Of a stretch of 64,000 nucleotides of DNA, positions 51,136 through 60,148 are shown one piece after another. Positions within the stretch are counted from its first letter, which is position 1. Each line of letters begins with the position of its first letter. The stretch is from an uncultured Christensenellaceae bacterium. GTDB lineage: Bacteria > Bacillota > Clostridia > Christensenellales > Borkfalkiaceae. The notes below the pieces were generated by a model, which saw nothing but the letters and a program-made list of their open reading frames with translations, made no database searches and was not told where the DNA came from. A program made the position numbers and the translations under genes. The stretch lies in assembly GCA_910588645.1 (NCBI GenBank), contig CAJUOY010000003.1, positions 1 through 64,000 on the forward strand. Direction: 5' to 3'.

Positions 51136-51163
51136 ATTATATAATGAAAAAATACTTTTGCAA
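51136..51163 (-). promoter_or_regulatory. promoter of the GH5-beta-helix operon
   Basis: Minus-strand TTGCAA (51158-51163), 16-bp spacer, TATAAT (51136-51141). It drives both leftward lipoprotein genes. Confidence 0.75.
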
Positions 51164-51296
51164 TAGAGGCAGGGTTGCAAGTTATGATTAAAATCCGTCG
51201 AATTATGAAATTAATAAAAATCGAAGGGTTATTTATTATAAATTTTTGTCAGTAATCATCAAAAATGAATAAAATTTAAGGAGGAATTTATTAAAG

Positions 51297-54200
51297 ATGA
51301 AAGCTAACGGAAACTCAGGCAAGAAAAACTTTAAAATGAGCGTCATTTTGTTTTCTTGCGCGGGTGTTTTACTGGCGCTTATGATCACTCTTTGCGCCGT
51401 GTTCCCCATGTATGAACCGATTATAGCTCTTCTGTTCAGCAGTACCGCTATGGACAGCGCGACCAGAGCCAGCGGCGAAGCGCTTGCTACTCAGATCGTA
51501 GAAGAGGGCGTCGTAATGGTGGAAAACAATGACGAGGTTCTGCCTTTGGACAAGGATGAAGACAAGAACGTTGCTGTCCTCGGTTGGGCATCAACCCAGT
51601 GGGTAATGGGCGGGTCCGGTTCGGGACGTTCCACAAACAACGGAAAACTCACGCCCAACACGACTTTCCTCGGCGCGCTTAAAGCCGCGGGGATAACCTA
51701 TAATACGGCTATAACCGACTATTATACTACTTTCTGCAAAGAGAGACCTTTCTATACGGTAGGTTCGGGCGGCGGCGCGCTCAACGTGCACGATTACGAA
51801 TATTGCCGTCTCATAGAACCCAACGTGGATTCGTACAAGGATAAGCTTGACGCAGCCGCAGCCGAAACTGACGTGGCTTTGGTAGTTATCAGCAGAATTT
51901 CCGGCGAAAGTATCGACTGCCCTATGGCTCAGTATAAAAACTATACCGGCAAGGGTAAAGCGGCAAGCTCGGGCGCGCTTGAGGGCGCTGCGGTAGATAC
52001 GTCCCGTACTTATCTCGACGTCTCCACCGAGGAAGAAAAACTTCTTGAATACGCTGCGGAAAATTTCGACAGAGTCATAGTGCTTATCAACAATACCAAC
52101 GCTATGAACCTCAATTTCCTCAAAACCATCGACGGACTTGACGCCTGCATTATTGCCGGCGGTACGGGCAACAACTCGGTTGACGGACTTATCAACGTTA
52201 TGTACGGCGAGCAGGTTCTCACCACTTTCGTCGATACGACTGATGAAAAGAATCCCAAGACTTCCGTAATTCCCTATACGGGCGAACAAATCCTCGTTTC
52301 CCCTTCCGGCAAGACGGTAGATACTTATGTTTACGACTTCAAAACCAATCCCGGTTTCGTTTATACCGCTATGGAGGGCGTATCTCTCTATAAGGATCTT
52401 GCTTACGGTCAGGCTTACCCCGCGATGAACAACATCACCAACGGCAACGTAAACCAGTCTGATTCCAACGAAAGGTACGAGGGCGTAAGCTATCTCGATT
52501 ACGTCGAAGGCATTTACGTAGGCTACAAGTGGTATGAAACGGCCGATGCGGAAGGCTATTGGGACGACGTTGACAACGAGTACGGCAAGGGCTACAACGG
52601 CGTTGTACAGTATCCCTTCGGTTACGGACTTTCCTATGCTCAGTTCGACTGGATAGTCAAGGGATGGGAAAAGACCGATACGACTATTTCCGTAACGGTT
52701 GTCGTTGAAAACAAAACCGATTTCCCCGCGCAGGAAGTAGTGGAACTCTACTATACTCCCAAATACGAAAAGGGCGGGCTCGAAAAGGCTGCCGTAAACC
52801 TTTGCGCGTTTGCAAAGACTGCAACCCCCGTTGAAAAGGGACATCCCCAGGAGCTTACGCTCAGCTTCGATATTCAGGATATGGCTTCCTACGATCAGGA
52901 CAGGGACGGCGGTAAGTACGTACTCGAAGACGGAACTTACGAAATTTCCCTTCGCACCGACAGCCATACGATTGTTCGTACGGCAGGCGGCAGCGCAACC
53001 TATAAATATACCGTCGGAAGCGACGTTGTCTACGATTCGTACAACGGCTCCAACGGAACGGAAAAAATTCACAACCTGTTTACCGGCGACGGCATTAGCG
53101 ATAAAGTCGCAATCGACGGAAGCAATACCAACCAGAACATCAAGTGGCTTTCCCGCGAGAACTTCGAGGAGACCTTCCCCAAGGTAAAGGCAGAGGCTCG
53201 TTCCTGGAACACTTCAGACCTGTTGCAGAAAACCAACCTCTTCACAAGAGAACTTTCCGACGAATGGGAAAAGGCTCACGCTGACGAAGCTCCCATTACG
53301 ACGGACGCTAAAAACAATATAACCGTATACGACGGCAAAAAGGTAAACTCCGTAGGGCTCACTTACGGCAATCCCGAAAATTACGACAATAAAGAGATGT
53401 GGGATAAGCTGTTGAATCAGCTCTCCATTAACGAAATGACTCAGCTCGTGCTTCACGCTTACGTGCATGAAGAGGCCCTTCCCTCGATAGGCAAGCCTCA
53501 GACGGCGGCGGTCGACGGCCCCTCGCAGATCGGTTCGTTCAACCAGTCCAACGCGGGCGTCGGTTATCCTATGCCTACGTTGCTCGGACAGTCGTGGAAT
53601 GCAGAGCTCTCCAAATCTTACGGCCTTGCAGTCGGTAAGGAAACCAAGGACACCAACCGCGACGGCTGGTATGCTCCCGGCGTAAACCTTCACCGTTCGG
53701 CATTCGGCGGAAGAAACTACGAATATTATTCGGAAGATCCCGTTCATTCGGGCATAATGTGCGCACAGACTGTAAGGGGCGCGCTCAACGCGGGTGTCTA
53801 CACCTACATCAAGCACTTCATCGGTTACGATCAGGAAAGTATGCGCGACGGCCTCTATTGCTGGCTTACCGAGCAGACTCTGCGCGAAACTTACCTCAGA
53901 CCTTATAAGATTGCGGTAGACGAGGGCGCAACGGGCGTAATGAGCTCGTACGGCAGACTCGGCGCAGTTTGGTCGGGCGGCAGCGAGGCTCTTCTTGTAG
54001 ATCTTCTCCGTGACGAATGGGGCTTCAAGGGCACAGTGCTTACGGACTACTCCGACCACCACGACTTTATGTCCGGCGATCATATGATCAGGGGCGGCGG
54101 CGACATTTGGATGGACTGGTACACTCAGGATAGCGGCGCGGGCAGATTCAGATACCCCACCGGTTCAAACGCATTCAATCAGCGTTTGAGGGGCGCGGCT

Positions 54201-54461
54201 AAACACGTAGTTTATATGTGTCTGAACGCGGCTTATGAAGAGCAGGCTTACGTAGATTACGTAAACGAAAACGGCGGTATCGACGGTGTAACCATAACGA
54301 CTTCGTCTACGCAGGACGTATTTGCCTGGTGGTGGCTTGTATTCGGAATTATCGACGCTCTTCTTGTAGCGGGCGCGGCGGCATGCGCGTTCTTCGGCGT
54401 CAAGAAGTTGAGAGAGTCCAAGTCGGACGTTCATCTCGTTACCGAAAATTCGGAAGAATAA
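51297..54461 (+). CDS. glycoside hydrolase family 3 enzyme, permuted domain order, anchored at both ends
   Basis: A 1054-residue GH3 beta-glucosidase-like enzyme. Domain order is reversed relative to most GH3: the C-type alpha/beta domain comes first (NVAVLGWAS near residue 85), then an FN3-like domain (about 455-590), then the catalytic barrel-type domain with AAVDGPSQIGSF, YIKHFIGYDQE and the nucleophile D917 in LTDYSDHHD. Such order is known in some rumen Clostridia. A membrane helix lies at each end (about residues 13-35 and 1015-1040), so the enzyme should loop outside with both ends in the cytoplasm. AAGGAGG precedes the ATG. It is divergent from the GH5 operon. Confidence 0.9.
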   Translation: MKANGNSGKKNFKMSVILFSCAGVLLALMITLCAVFPMYEPIIALLFSSTAMDSATRASGEALATQIVEEGVVMVENNDEVLPLDKDEDKNVAVLGWASTQWVMGGSGSGRSTNNGKLTPNTTFLGALKAAGITYNTAITDYYTTFCKERPFYTVGSGGGALNVHDYEYCRLIEPNVDSYKDKLDAAAAETDVALVVISRISGESIDCPMAQYKNYTGKGKAASSGALEGAAVDTSRTYLDVSTEEEKLLEYAAENFDRVIVLINNTNAMNLNFLKTIDGLDACIIAGGTGNNSVDGLINVMYGEQVLTTFVDTTDEKNPKTSVIPYTGEQILVSPSGKTVDTYVYDFKTNPGFVYTAMEGVSLYKDLAYGQAYPAMNNITNGNVNQSDSNERYEGVSYLDYVEGIYVGYKWYETADAEGYWDDVDNEYGKGYNGVVQYPFGYGLSYAQFDWIVKGWEKTDTTISVTVVVENKTDFPAQEVVELYYTPKYEKGGLEKAAVNLCAFAKTATPVEKGHPQELTLSFDIQDMASYDQDRDGGKYVLEDGTYEISLRTDSHTIVRTAGGSATYKYTVGSDVVYDSYNGSNGTEKIHNLFTGDGISDKVAIDGSNTNQNIKWLSRENFEETFPKVKAEARSWNTSDLLQKTNLFTRELSDEWEKAHADEAPITTDAKNNITVYDGKKVNSVGLTYGNPENYDNKEMWDKLLNQLSINEMTQLVLHAYVHEEALPSIGKPQTAAVDGPSQIGSFNQSNAGVGYPMPTLLGQSWNAELSKSYGLAVGKETKDTNRDGWYAPGVNLHRSAFGGRNYEYYSEDPVHSGIMCAQTVRGALNAGVYTYIKHFIGYDQESMRDGLYCWLTEQTLRETYLRPYKIAVDEGATGVMSSYGRLGAVWSGGSEALLVDLLRDEWGFKGTVLTDYSDHHDFMSGDHMIRGGGDIWMDWYTQDSGAGRFRYPTGSNAFNQRLRGAAKHVVYMCLNAAYEEQAYVDYVNENGGIDGVTITTSSTQDVFAWWWLVFGIIDALLVAGAAACAFFGVKKLRESKSDVHLVTENSEE

Positions 54462-54477
54462 ATAATAAAGTATAATG

Positions 54478-54509
54478 GCTCTCGCCGCTATATGCGGCGA
54501 GAGCTTTTT
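54478..54509 (+). terminator. terminator after the first GH3 gene
   Basis: A perfect 11-bp stem (54478-54488 with 54494-54504), followed by five T. Confidence 0.92.
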
Positions 54510-54553
54510 ATGTGTTGGTATAATTTCACAAATTAGCAAAGAATATACGACTG

Positions 54554-54582
54554 TTGACAATTTTCAATAATCGTGTTATACT
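54554..54582 (+). promoter_or_regulatory. promoter of the LytTR regulator-kinase operon
   Basis: TTGACA (54554-54559), 17-bp spacer, TATACT (54577-54582) with a TG extension. The start is expected near 54589. Confidence 0.9.
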
Positions 54583-54596
54583 TACAAAAAAAATTA

Positions 54597-54640
54597 AAAC
54601 AGGGACGTCCCTGTTTGTGCGTTTAGCCCACTAAACGCAC
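54597..54640 (+). repeat. two adjoining perfect inverted repeats in the operon leader
   Basis: A 20-bp perfect palindrome (half-site AAACAGGGAC, 54597-54616) is directly followed by a 10-bp inverted repeat with a CCCA loop (54617-54626 with 54631-54640). Both start within about ten bases of the expected mRNA 5' end, so they may be RNA hairpins, operators, or both. Neither is followed by a T-run. Confidence 0.85.
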
Positions 54641-54681
54641 AAAAGATATTGATTGTTAAAAAATTCAAAGGCGGTCGAAGT

Positions 54682-55383
54682 TTGAAAATTGCCATTGTCG
54701 AGGACAACGAAGAGTGTCGCAAAACTTTGCAAGATTACATAGACAGGTTTAAAGAGGAGCGGAATGAGAGGATACATTACGTCACTTTTAACGACGGTAT
54801 CGATATCGTTTCAGAATACACCGCGGATTACGACGTAATATTCTTAGACGTCGTCATGAAGCATATGGACGGGCTCAAAACTGCCGAGTATATCCGCAAA
54901 ATGGATAAAAAAGTAAAAATTATTTTTATTACCAGTAACGAGCAGTACGCTATCCAGGGCTATTCGGTGGAAGCTTTCAGTTTTCTTTTAAAGCCTTTGA
55001 CTTATTTTGCATTTTCACAGGAATTTGCGCGCTGTATAGAAAAGGTCAAGAGCGCGCGCGTCAAGTATATGGTTTTTTCTACCGATAAGGGAATGGACAG
55101 GATAGATATAGAAACCATTTCTTACGTGGAAAGTCAGGGGCACAAAATGATAATCCACACTTTGACAAAGCCTTACTACGTCTATGAAACCATTCACGGT
55201 CTTGAAAATCTGCTTCCCAAGGAGCAGTTTTCACGGTGCAATCACTGCTATATAGTCAACCTTTCTCATGTGAACGGCGTTCACGGCGAGTACGTGGTTT
55301 TAGCGGATGCCGAGCTTAAAATAAGTCGCGCGCGCCGCAAGCAATTTATGGATGATATGACCAATTATCTTGCAAACGAGTAA
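54682..55383 (+). CDS. LytTR-family response regulator (AgrA-like)
   Basis: A 233-residue regulator. The receiver domain has IVEDN at the start and phospho-acceptor D56 in VIFLDVVMKHMDG. A LytTR DNA-binding domain spans about residues 130-230 (DIETISYVESQGHKMIIHT, then FSRCNHCYIVNLSHVNGVHG). The start used is a TTG with AAAGGCGG about eight bases upstream, matching the family N-terminus. A kinase gene follows 17 bases downstream. LytTR regulators usually bind pairs of direct repeats near their targets. Confidence 0.9.
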   Translation: MKIAIVEDNEECRKTLQDYIDRFKEERNERIHYVTFNDGIDIVSEYTADYDVIFLDVVMKHMDGLKTAEYIRKMDKKVKIIFITSNEQYAIQGYSVEAFSFLLKPLTYFAFSQEFARCIEKVKSARVKYMVFSTDKGMDRIDIETISYVESQGHKMIIHTLTKPYYVYETIHGLENLLPKEQFSRCNHCYIVNLSHVNGVHGEYVVLADAELKISRARRKQFMDDMTNYLANE

Positions 55384-55400
55384 TTTTTTCGGGAGAAATT

Positions 55401-56711
55401 ATGCTTGATATCCCTAAAATTTTTACAGCATTTGCGGAATGGTGCACTTGCATTATATTTATTGCGTTTACGGTAAAGAGGATCACGGGCATAAAGCTTG
55501 CGGCCGTTGCCGCGCTTTGGTTTGCCGTTTTTGCCGTTTGGCAATTCGGGACCTCGTATTTTCCTCTCCTTCTGTGGCCTTTGGGTATCGCGGTTGCGGC
55601 GGCGTTTATGGTGCTGTTCATATTCTGTTGCGGGAAAATCAGATTTATCGAGGCCGTTTATCTCGGGGCATCGGCGTTTATAGTTGCGGAATTTATAGCC
55701 TCTGTTGAATGGCAGTGTTTTTATTATCTCAAAGTTACCTTCAATCTTGGTTTCGCCCAAAGTGAATGGTTTAAATATTTCTTTGCCGTCGTTATTTATT
55801 CTATATGTTTTACCGCTTTCGCATTCTGTGAAAAGAAGTTTTTCGCACGCATCGTCAAGGATGAAATCACCGTTAAAACCCTGTTGCCTACAATATTCAT
55901 TGTTCTCGTGTGCTTTATTTCCAGCAACGTAGCCTTTCTTACTTACGGTAATGATCCGGAAATAAAAATTACGGAAAAGATTTTCGAAGTAAGGACGCTG
56001 TTCGACTTTTGCGGACTTGTGCTCGTTTACGTTTACAGAATACTCAGGGAAAACTTCAATAATCAGACGGAAATTGCGGCAATGCAGAATATTCTGGACA
56101 AGCAGTACCGCCAGTATCGCGCATACAAGAAGAACGATGAAATTATAAGCAGACACTATCACGATTTAAAACATCAGGTCGATGTCATTTTGAACGAAAA
56201 GGAGCTCCAAAAGAGGGAAGAGTATCTCAAAGATATGTGTCGCTCCATAAAAATTCGTCAGACCGAGAGCCTTACGGGCAACGAAGTTTTGGACACGGTA
56301 CTTTCGGGCAAGCGAATGGGCTGCGTAAAGGACGGAATCACTTTCAACGTGGTTGCGGACGGCAAACTGCTCAAATTCATGTCCACTATGGATATTTGTT
56401 CGGTTTTCGGCAATTCTATAGATAACGCAGTTGAAAGCGTTAAAAAGGTAGAGGATTGTGAAAAGCGGATAATTCAGATCGCCCTCTTCGAACAGCACGG
56501 TATGATAGTTTACCGCATACGCAATTATTACGAGACGGCGCCTGTTCTTATTAATAATGAAATAGTGACGCTTAAAAAGGACAAGTCTTCCCACGGGTAC
56601 GGCTTAAAAAGCATAAAGGGTATAGTTTCCAAATACGGCGGGACCACTGCGATAACTTACAAGGATAATTGGTTCACTCTGTGCGTAACCTTCCCGCGGG
56701 AGGTGGAATAA
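55401..56711 (+). CDS. AgrC-like sensor histidine kinase
   Basis: A 436-residue kinase. Six or so membrane helices (about residues 8-215) form the sensor, then a coiled-coil linker, the phospho-acceptor H254 in YHDLKHQ, and an HATPase_c_5-type domain with NSIDNAVE and SSHGYGLKSI. This layout is that of peptide-sensing kinases such as AgrC. No AgrB-type processing gene or AgrD-like peptide gene is visible nearby, so the signal may not be a peptide. No terminator separates it from the GH3 gene downstream. Confidence 0.9.
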   Translation: MLDIPKIFTAFAEWCTCIIFIAFTVKRITGIKLAAVAALWFAVFAVWQFGTSYFPLLLWPLGIAVAAAFMVLFIFCCGKIRFIEAVYLGASAFIVAEFIASVEWQCFYYLKVTFNLGFAQSEWFKYFFAVVIYSICFTAFAFCEKKFFARIVKDEITVKTLLPTIFIVLVCFISSNVAFLTYGNDPEIKITEKIFEVRTLFDFCGLVLVYVYRILRENFNNQTEIAAMQNILDKQYRQYRAYKKNDEIISRHYHDLKHQVDVILNEKELQKREEYLKDMCRSIKIRQTESLTGNEVLDTVLSGKRMGCVKDGITFNVVADGKLLKFMSTMDICSVFGNSIDNAVESVKKVEDCEKRIIQIALFEQHGMIVYRIRNYYETAPVLINNEIVTLKKDKSSHGYGLKSIKGIVSKYGGTTAITYKDNWFTLCVTFPREVE

Positions 56712-56851
56712 AAGGGCGTGCAGGTTATGCTTTAAAACTGCCGAGTTATGAAATAAATGATAAATATTATAAAAAAATGATAGTATTTTTATGCTTTTGA
56801 CAGAGTATTGCGCCTATTTGGGCGTGACGCAATAATAATTCGGAGGAAATG

Positions 56852-59800
56852 ATGAAGGATACGGCAAAGAAATTAATTGTCAAAATTATTTGTTTTGTTG
56901 TTATGGCGGTTGTGCTTGCCGCGCTGATTGTCGGCGACGTTTTCGCTTGGGCGTTTGCGCCGAGCGTGGACCGTCTTCTCGGAATAACCGAGGATGATTT
57001 CAGCAATGCGAGCGCGGAGTTTAAAGCAGGCGACCAGCTTTGCCGCGAAATCGAAGAAGCCAGCGCGGTACTTTTGAAAAATAAAAACGAGACGCTTCCG
57101 CTCGGCAGCGACGTTACGAATTTGAACGTTTTCGGTTACGGAGCAACGGACGAAGGCTTCTTGCTTAAGGGCGTCGGAAGCGGATCATCTACCATTTCGG
57201 CACAGAAAAAAGTAACTTTAATGGAAGCGTTGCGCGGCGAAACCCGCGTTTTCGACAGATATTATCTGGAAGATCCCGATAAGTACGGACATGAGGACGA
57301 GAAAGGAAACTACATCGTAGACGACGAAGCCGGACTTGAGGCCGACCTCGAAACCTGGGCGGATGATAACCTCACTTCTTATAACGTAAACGAGGAAATC
57401 GCAAAAATATACGAGAACTGGATTTCCAAAAATAGCGGATCAATTCGTCCCCAATCGGGTTTGAACTCCGGGAACGTCTATAAACTTGCCGAGCCCGAGG
57501 TTGCGTTGTTCAACGACGTTATCGATCAGGCCAAAACTTTCAGCGACGTTGCGCTGTTCGTTATAAGCCGCGACGGCGGAGAGAACGTAGGGGAAATCCC
57601 TTCCAATTATCTCGACATAACCGCGGCGGAGAGATCTACGATTACCTATCTCAAACAGCATTTTGCCAAAGTTATAGTAATACTAAATACAACAAATACT
57701 ATGCATATGGGATTCCTCGACGAGTTGGACGTCGACGCTTGTCTTTATGTAGGTCTTACTGGACAATCCGGCGCAAGAGCTATCCCCGACATACTCAGCG
57801 GCAAAGTCAACCCTTCGGGCAAATTTACCGACATAGTGACAAGGAGCGCGGCGGTCGCACAGAAGTATGATCCCACGTTCGTCAACCGCGAGGCAGTAAG
57901 CAATTCAATAAGTTATATAGACGACATATATTACGGCTACAAGTGGTTTGAAACGGCCGATGTCGAAGAATTTTTCAAAGGCTATGAAAACTCTTTCGGC
58001 ACAGGTTATAACGCCGTAGTTCAATATCCTTTCGGTCACGGACTTTCGTATACCGAATTCGATCAGGAAATAGTCAGTGTAACTTACGGCGAAAATAACG
58101 TAAGGCTCAAAGACGGAGACAAACTCGATCAGCTCGACGCGGGTACCGAAATTACAGTCAAAGTAAAAGTTACCAACGTAGGTTCGGTTGCGGGCAAGGA
58201 CGTCGTTCAGCTCTACTACACGCCCCAATACAAGGGTGGCATAGAAAAGGCCCACGTAAATTTACTGGATTTCGGCAAGACCACAACTTTGAAGCCCAAC
58301 GCCTCCGAAGAGGTTACGCTTAAATTCACTCCGTACGATATGGCTTCGTACGACGCTTACGATAAAAACAAGAACTCTTTCTGGGGATACGAACTGGAAT
58401 CGGGCAGTTACGAGATCAAGCTTATGGCTAACTCGCACGAAGTAATAGATTCGGTTGATCTTGTGCTCGAAAGCGGCAAACTCATTGATAAAGATCCCGT
58501 AACGGGCGTAAAGGTTTCCAATCGCTTTACGGGCGCGGACTCTGCCTGGGATGCTTCGAAATACAACGGCTATGCCTATGCGAATTTAGGAAGCGACGGC
58601 TATGAAGCCGGAATTTCGAGAGACGTATGGCTTTCCCGCAGTAACTTTAAAGAAACCTATCCCGCAAAAAGACACAGCGGAGCCTCGGGCTCGCTGGTAA
58701 ACGCGGCAAATCGCTATTACAACGACGCTTACGCGGAACTTCTTCCCAAGGATTATAAAAAGGAAATAGATGCCGAACTCTATCTTGCAGTGCTTGTTAC
58801 AAAGGATGCGGAAGGTAAAATAATTTCTACCGAAAAGCCCACAAAGGCTCATCTCGAAGGCGCAAAACCCGACGAGGGCACAACGCTGGAATATAATTGG
58901 GATCTTATCGAGGCTTTGACGGAAAATTACGATTCCGAACTTTGGGAGACGTTCCTCAATCAGATGAGCGCGGACGAAATGCGCGATCTCGTTCATATGG
59001 GCGGTTTCCGCAGAGTTGCGGTAGAGTCCGTAGGCAAACCGCGTCAGTACGATTACGACGGCCCCGCAGGCTTCAATACCAATTCCCTTTCGGGCAGTTG
59101 GAGCAGCGAATCCGACCGCAACAGCTGGACGGCATACGAGAGTGAAGCGCTTATAGGCTGTTCCTGGGATAAGGGACTTATGCTCGCGCTCGGACTTCAA
59201 CAGGGTGCGGAAGCTATCGCAACCCACGTAAACGGTTGGTACGCTCCCGGCGTAAACCTGCACCGTTCCAATTACAGCGCAAGAAATTATGAATATTATT
59301 CGGAGGACGCGGTTCTCTCCGGCAAGCTTGCCGCCAAGGTCATTCTCGGCGCAAAGATCAACGGACTTAACTGCTATATCAAGCACTTTGCCTGCAGTGA
59401 AGAGGGCCCTAACCCCCGCGAAGTAAATACCTGGATTTCCGAACAGAACCTTAGGGAAAATTATTTAAGACCTTTTGAAATTGCCGTTAAGGAAGGCGGA
59501 GCAAACTCCGTAATGACGGCGTTCAACAATATAGGTTCCGTCTGGGCGGGCGCAAACTATGCAATGAACGTCGAAGTTCTCCGCAACGAATGGGGCTTCA
59601 GAGGTTCGCTCATAACCGACTATTCTACGGGCGGCAGCGAAGGCGGAATGTATACCCGTCAGGGCGTGCGCGCAGGAAACGATATGTGGCTTAACCCCAA
59701 TCCCGGTTCGATCAGTAACGGATTGGATATGAGCAAGGACGAGGTGTTCGCCCGCAATGCGGCTCATAACATTCTCTACACGGCGGTAGACACCTTAAAC

Positions 59801-60073
59801 ACTTACAACACTTACAAAAACAATCCCGGACTTATCGGCGAATATAAAGACATTCTTACACAGTACGGAGCTACGCTTGGAATTTCATTCAACGAAGAGG
59901 GCTTCTCCTGGTGGAAGGTCGTGCTTATCATAATCGACGTGCTGGTATTCCTCGGGTTTGTGGTATGGGCGCTGTTCCTGTTATTCCCCGTAAAGGAAAT
60001 ACTCAGGAAGCGCTTCGGCAAAAACAGGGAAGAGGTAAGCGGCGAATCCGAGCCACTTCCCGAAAACGAATAA
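56852..60073 (+). CDS. second glycoside hydrolase family 3 enzyme, permuted and anchored at both ends
   Basis: A 1073-residue GH3 enzyme built like the one at 51297: N-terminal helix (about residues 7-32), C-type alpha/beta domain first (LNVFGYGATD), FN3-like domain (about 440-560), then the catalytic domain with YDYDGPAGFN, YIKHFACSEEG and the nucleophile D923 in LITDYSTGG, and a C-terminal helix (about 1020-1045). Sequence divergence from the first copy is considerable, so it is an old duplication, perhaps with a different glycan linkage preference. Start: the ATG at 56852 has GGAGG five bases upstream; the ATG three bases earlier is too close to it. Confidence 0.9.
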   Translation: MKDTAKKLIVKIICFVVMAVVLAALIVGDVFAWAFAPSVDRLLGITEDDFSNASAEFKAGDQLCREIEEASAVLLKNKNETLPLGSDVTNLNVFGYGATDEGFLLKGVGSGSSTISAQKKVTLMEALRGETRVFDRYYLEDPDKYGHEDEKGNYIVDDEAGLEADLETWADDNLTSYNVNEEIAKIYENWISKNSGSIRPQSGLNSGNVYKLAEPEVALFNDVIDQAKTFSDVALFVISRDGGENVGEIPSNYLDITAAERSTITYLKQHFAKVIVILNTTNTMHMGFLDELDVDACLYVGLTGQSGARAIPDILSGKVNPSGKFTDIVTRSAAVAQKYDPTFVNREAVSNSISYIDDIYYGYKWFETADVEEFFKGYENSFGTGYNAVVQYPFGHGLSYTEFDQEIVSVTYGENNVRLKDGDKLDQLDAGTEITVKVKVTNVGSVAGKDVVQLYYTPQYKGGIEKAHVNLLDFGKTTTLKPNASEEVTLKFTPYDMASYDAYDKNKNSFWGYELESGSYEIKLMANSHEVIDSVDLVLESGKLIDKDPVTGVKVSNRFTGADSAWDASKYNGYAYANLGSDGYEAGISRDVWLSRSNFKETYPAKRHSGASGSLVNAANRYYNDAYAELLPKDYKKEIDAELYLAVLVTKDAEGKIISTEKPTKAHLEGAKPDEGTTLEYNWDLIEALTENYDSELWETFLNQMSADEMRDLVHMGGFRRVAVESVGKPRQYDYDGPAGFNTNSLSGSWSSESDRNSWTAYESEALIGCSWDKGLMLALGLQQGAEAIATHVNGWYAPGVNLHRSNYSARNYEYYSEDAVLSGKLAAKVILGAKINGLNCYIKHFACSEEGPNPREVNTWISEQNLRENYLRPFEIAVKEGGANSVMTAFNNIGSVWAGANYAMNVEVLRNEWGFRGSLITDYSTGGSEGGMYTRQGVRAGNDMWLNPNPGSISNGLDMSKDEVFARNAAHNILYTAVDTLNTYNTYKNNPGLIGEYKDILTQYGATLGISFNEEGFSWWKVVLIIIDVLVFLGFVVWALFLLFPVKEILRKRFGKNREEVSGESEPLPENE

Positions 60074-60082
60074 GTCTTCATA

Positions 60083-60118
60083 AAGCGGCGCCGTTTAAGC
60101 TACAATAAGCGGCGCTGT
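60083..60118 (+). repeat. direct repeat pair before the large lipoprotein gene
   Basis: AAGCGGCGCCGT (60083-60094) and AAGCGGCGCTGT (60107-60118) differ by one base and start 24 bp apart. Paired direct repeats are the usual target form of LytTR regulators, but the sequence does not match a consensus I know. Confidence 0.5.
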
Positions 60119-60148
60119 GAAAAAAATATAAAATAAGGAGAAAACAAG

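Noticed and set aside
51111..51137. ATG at 51137 as the GH5 start
   Set aside because: It overlaps the -10 box of the operon promoter and adds nine residues before a normal signal peptide.
51591..53072. Minus-strand open frame of 493 codons opposite the first GH3 gene
   Set aside because: It is a shadow of strong codon bias in the GH3 gene; no promoter, ribosome binding site or known motif.
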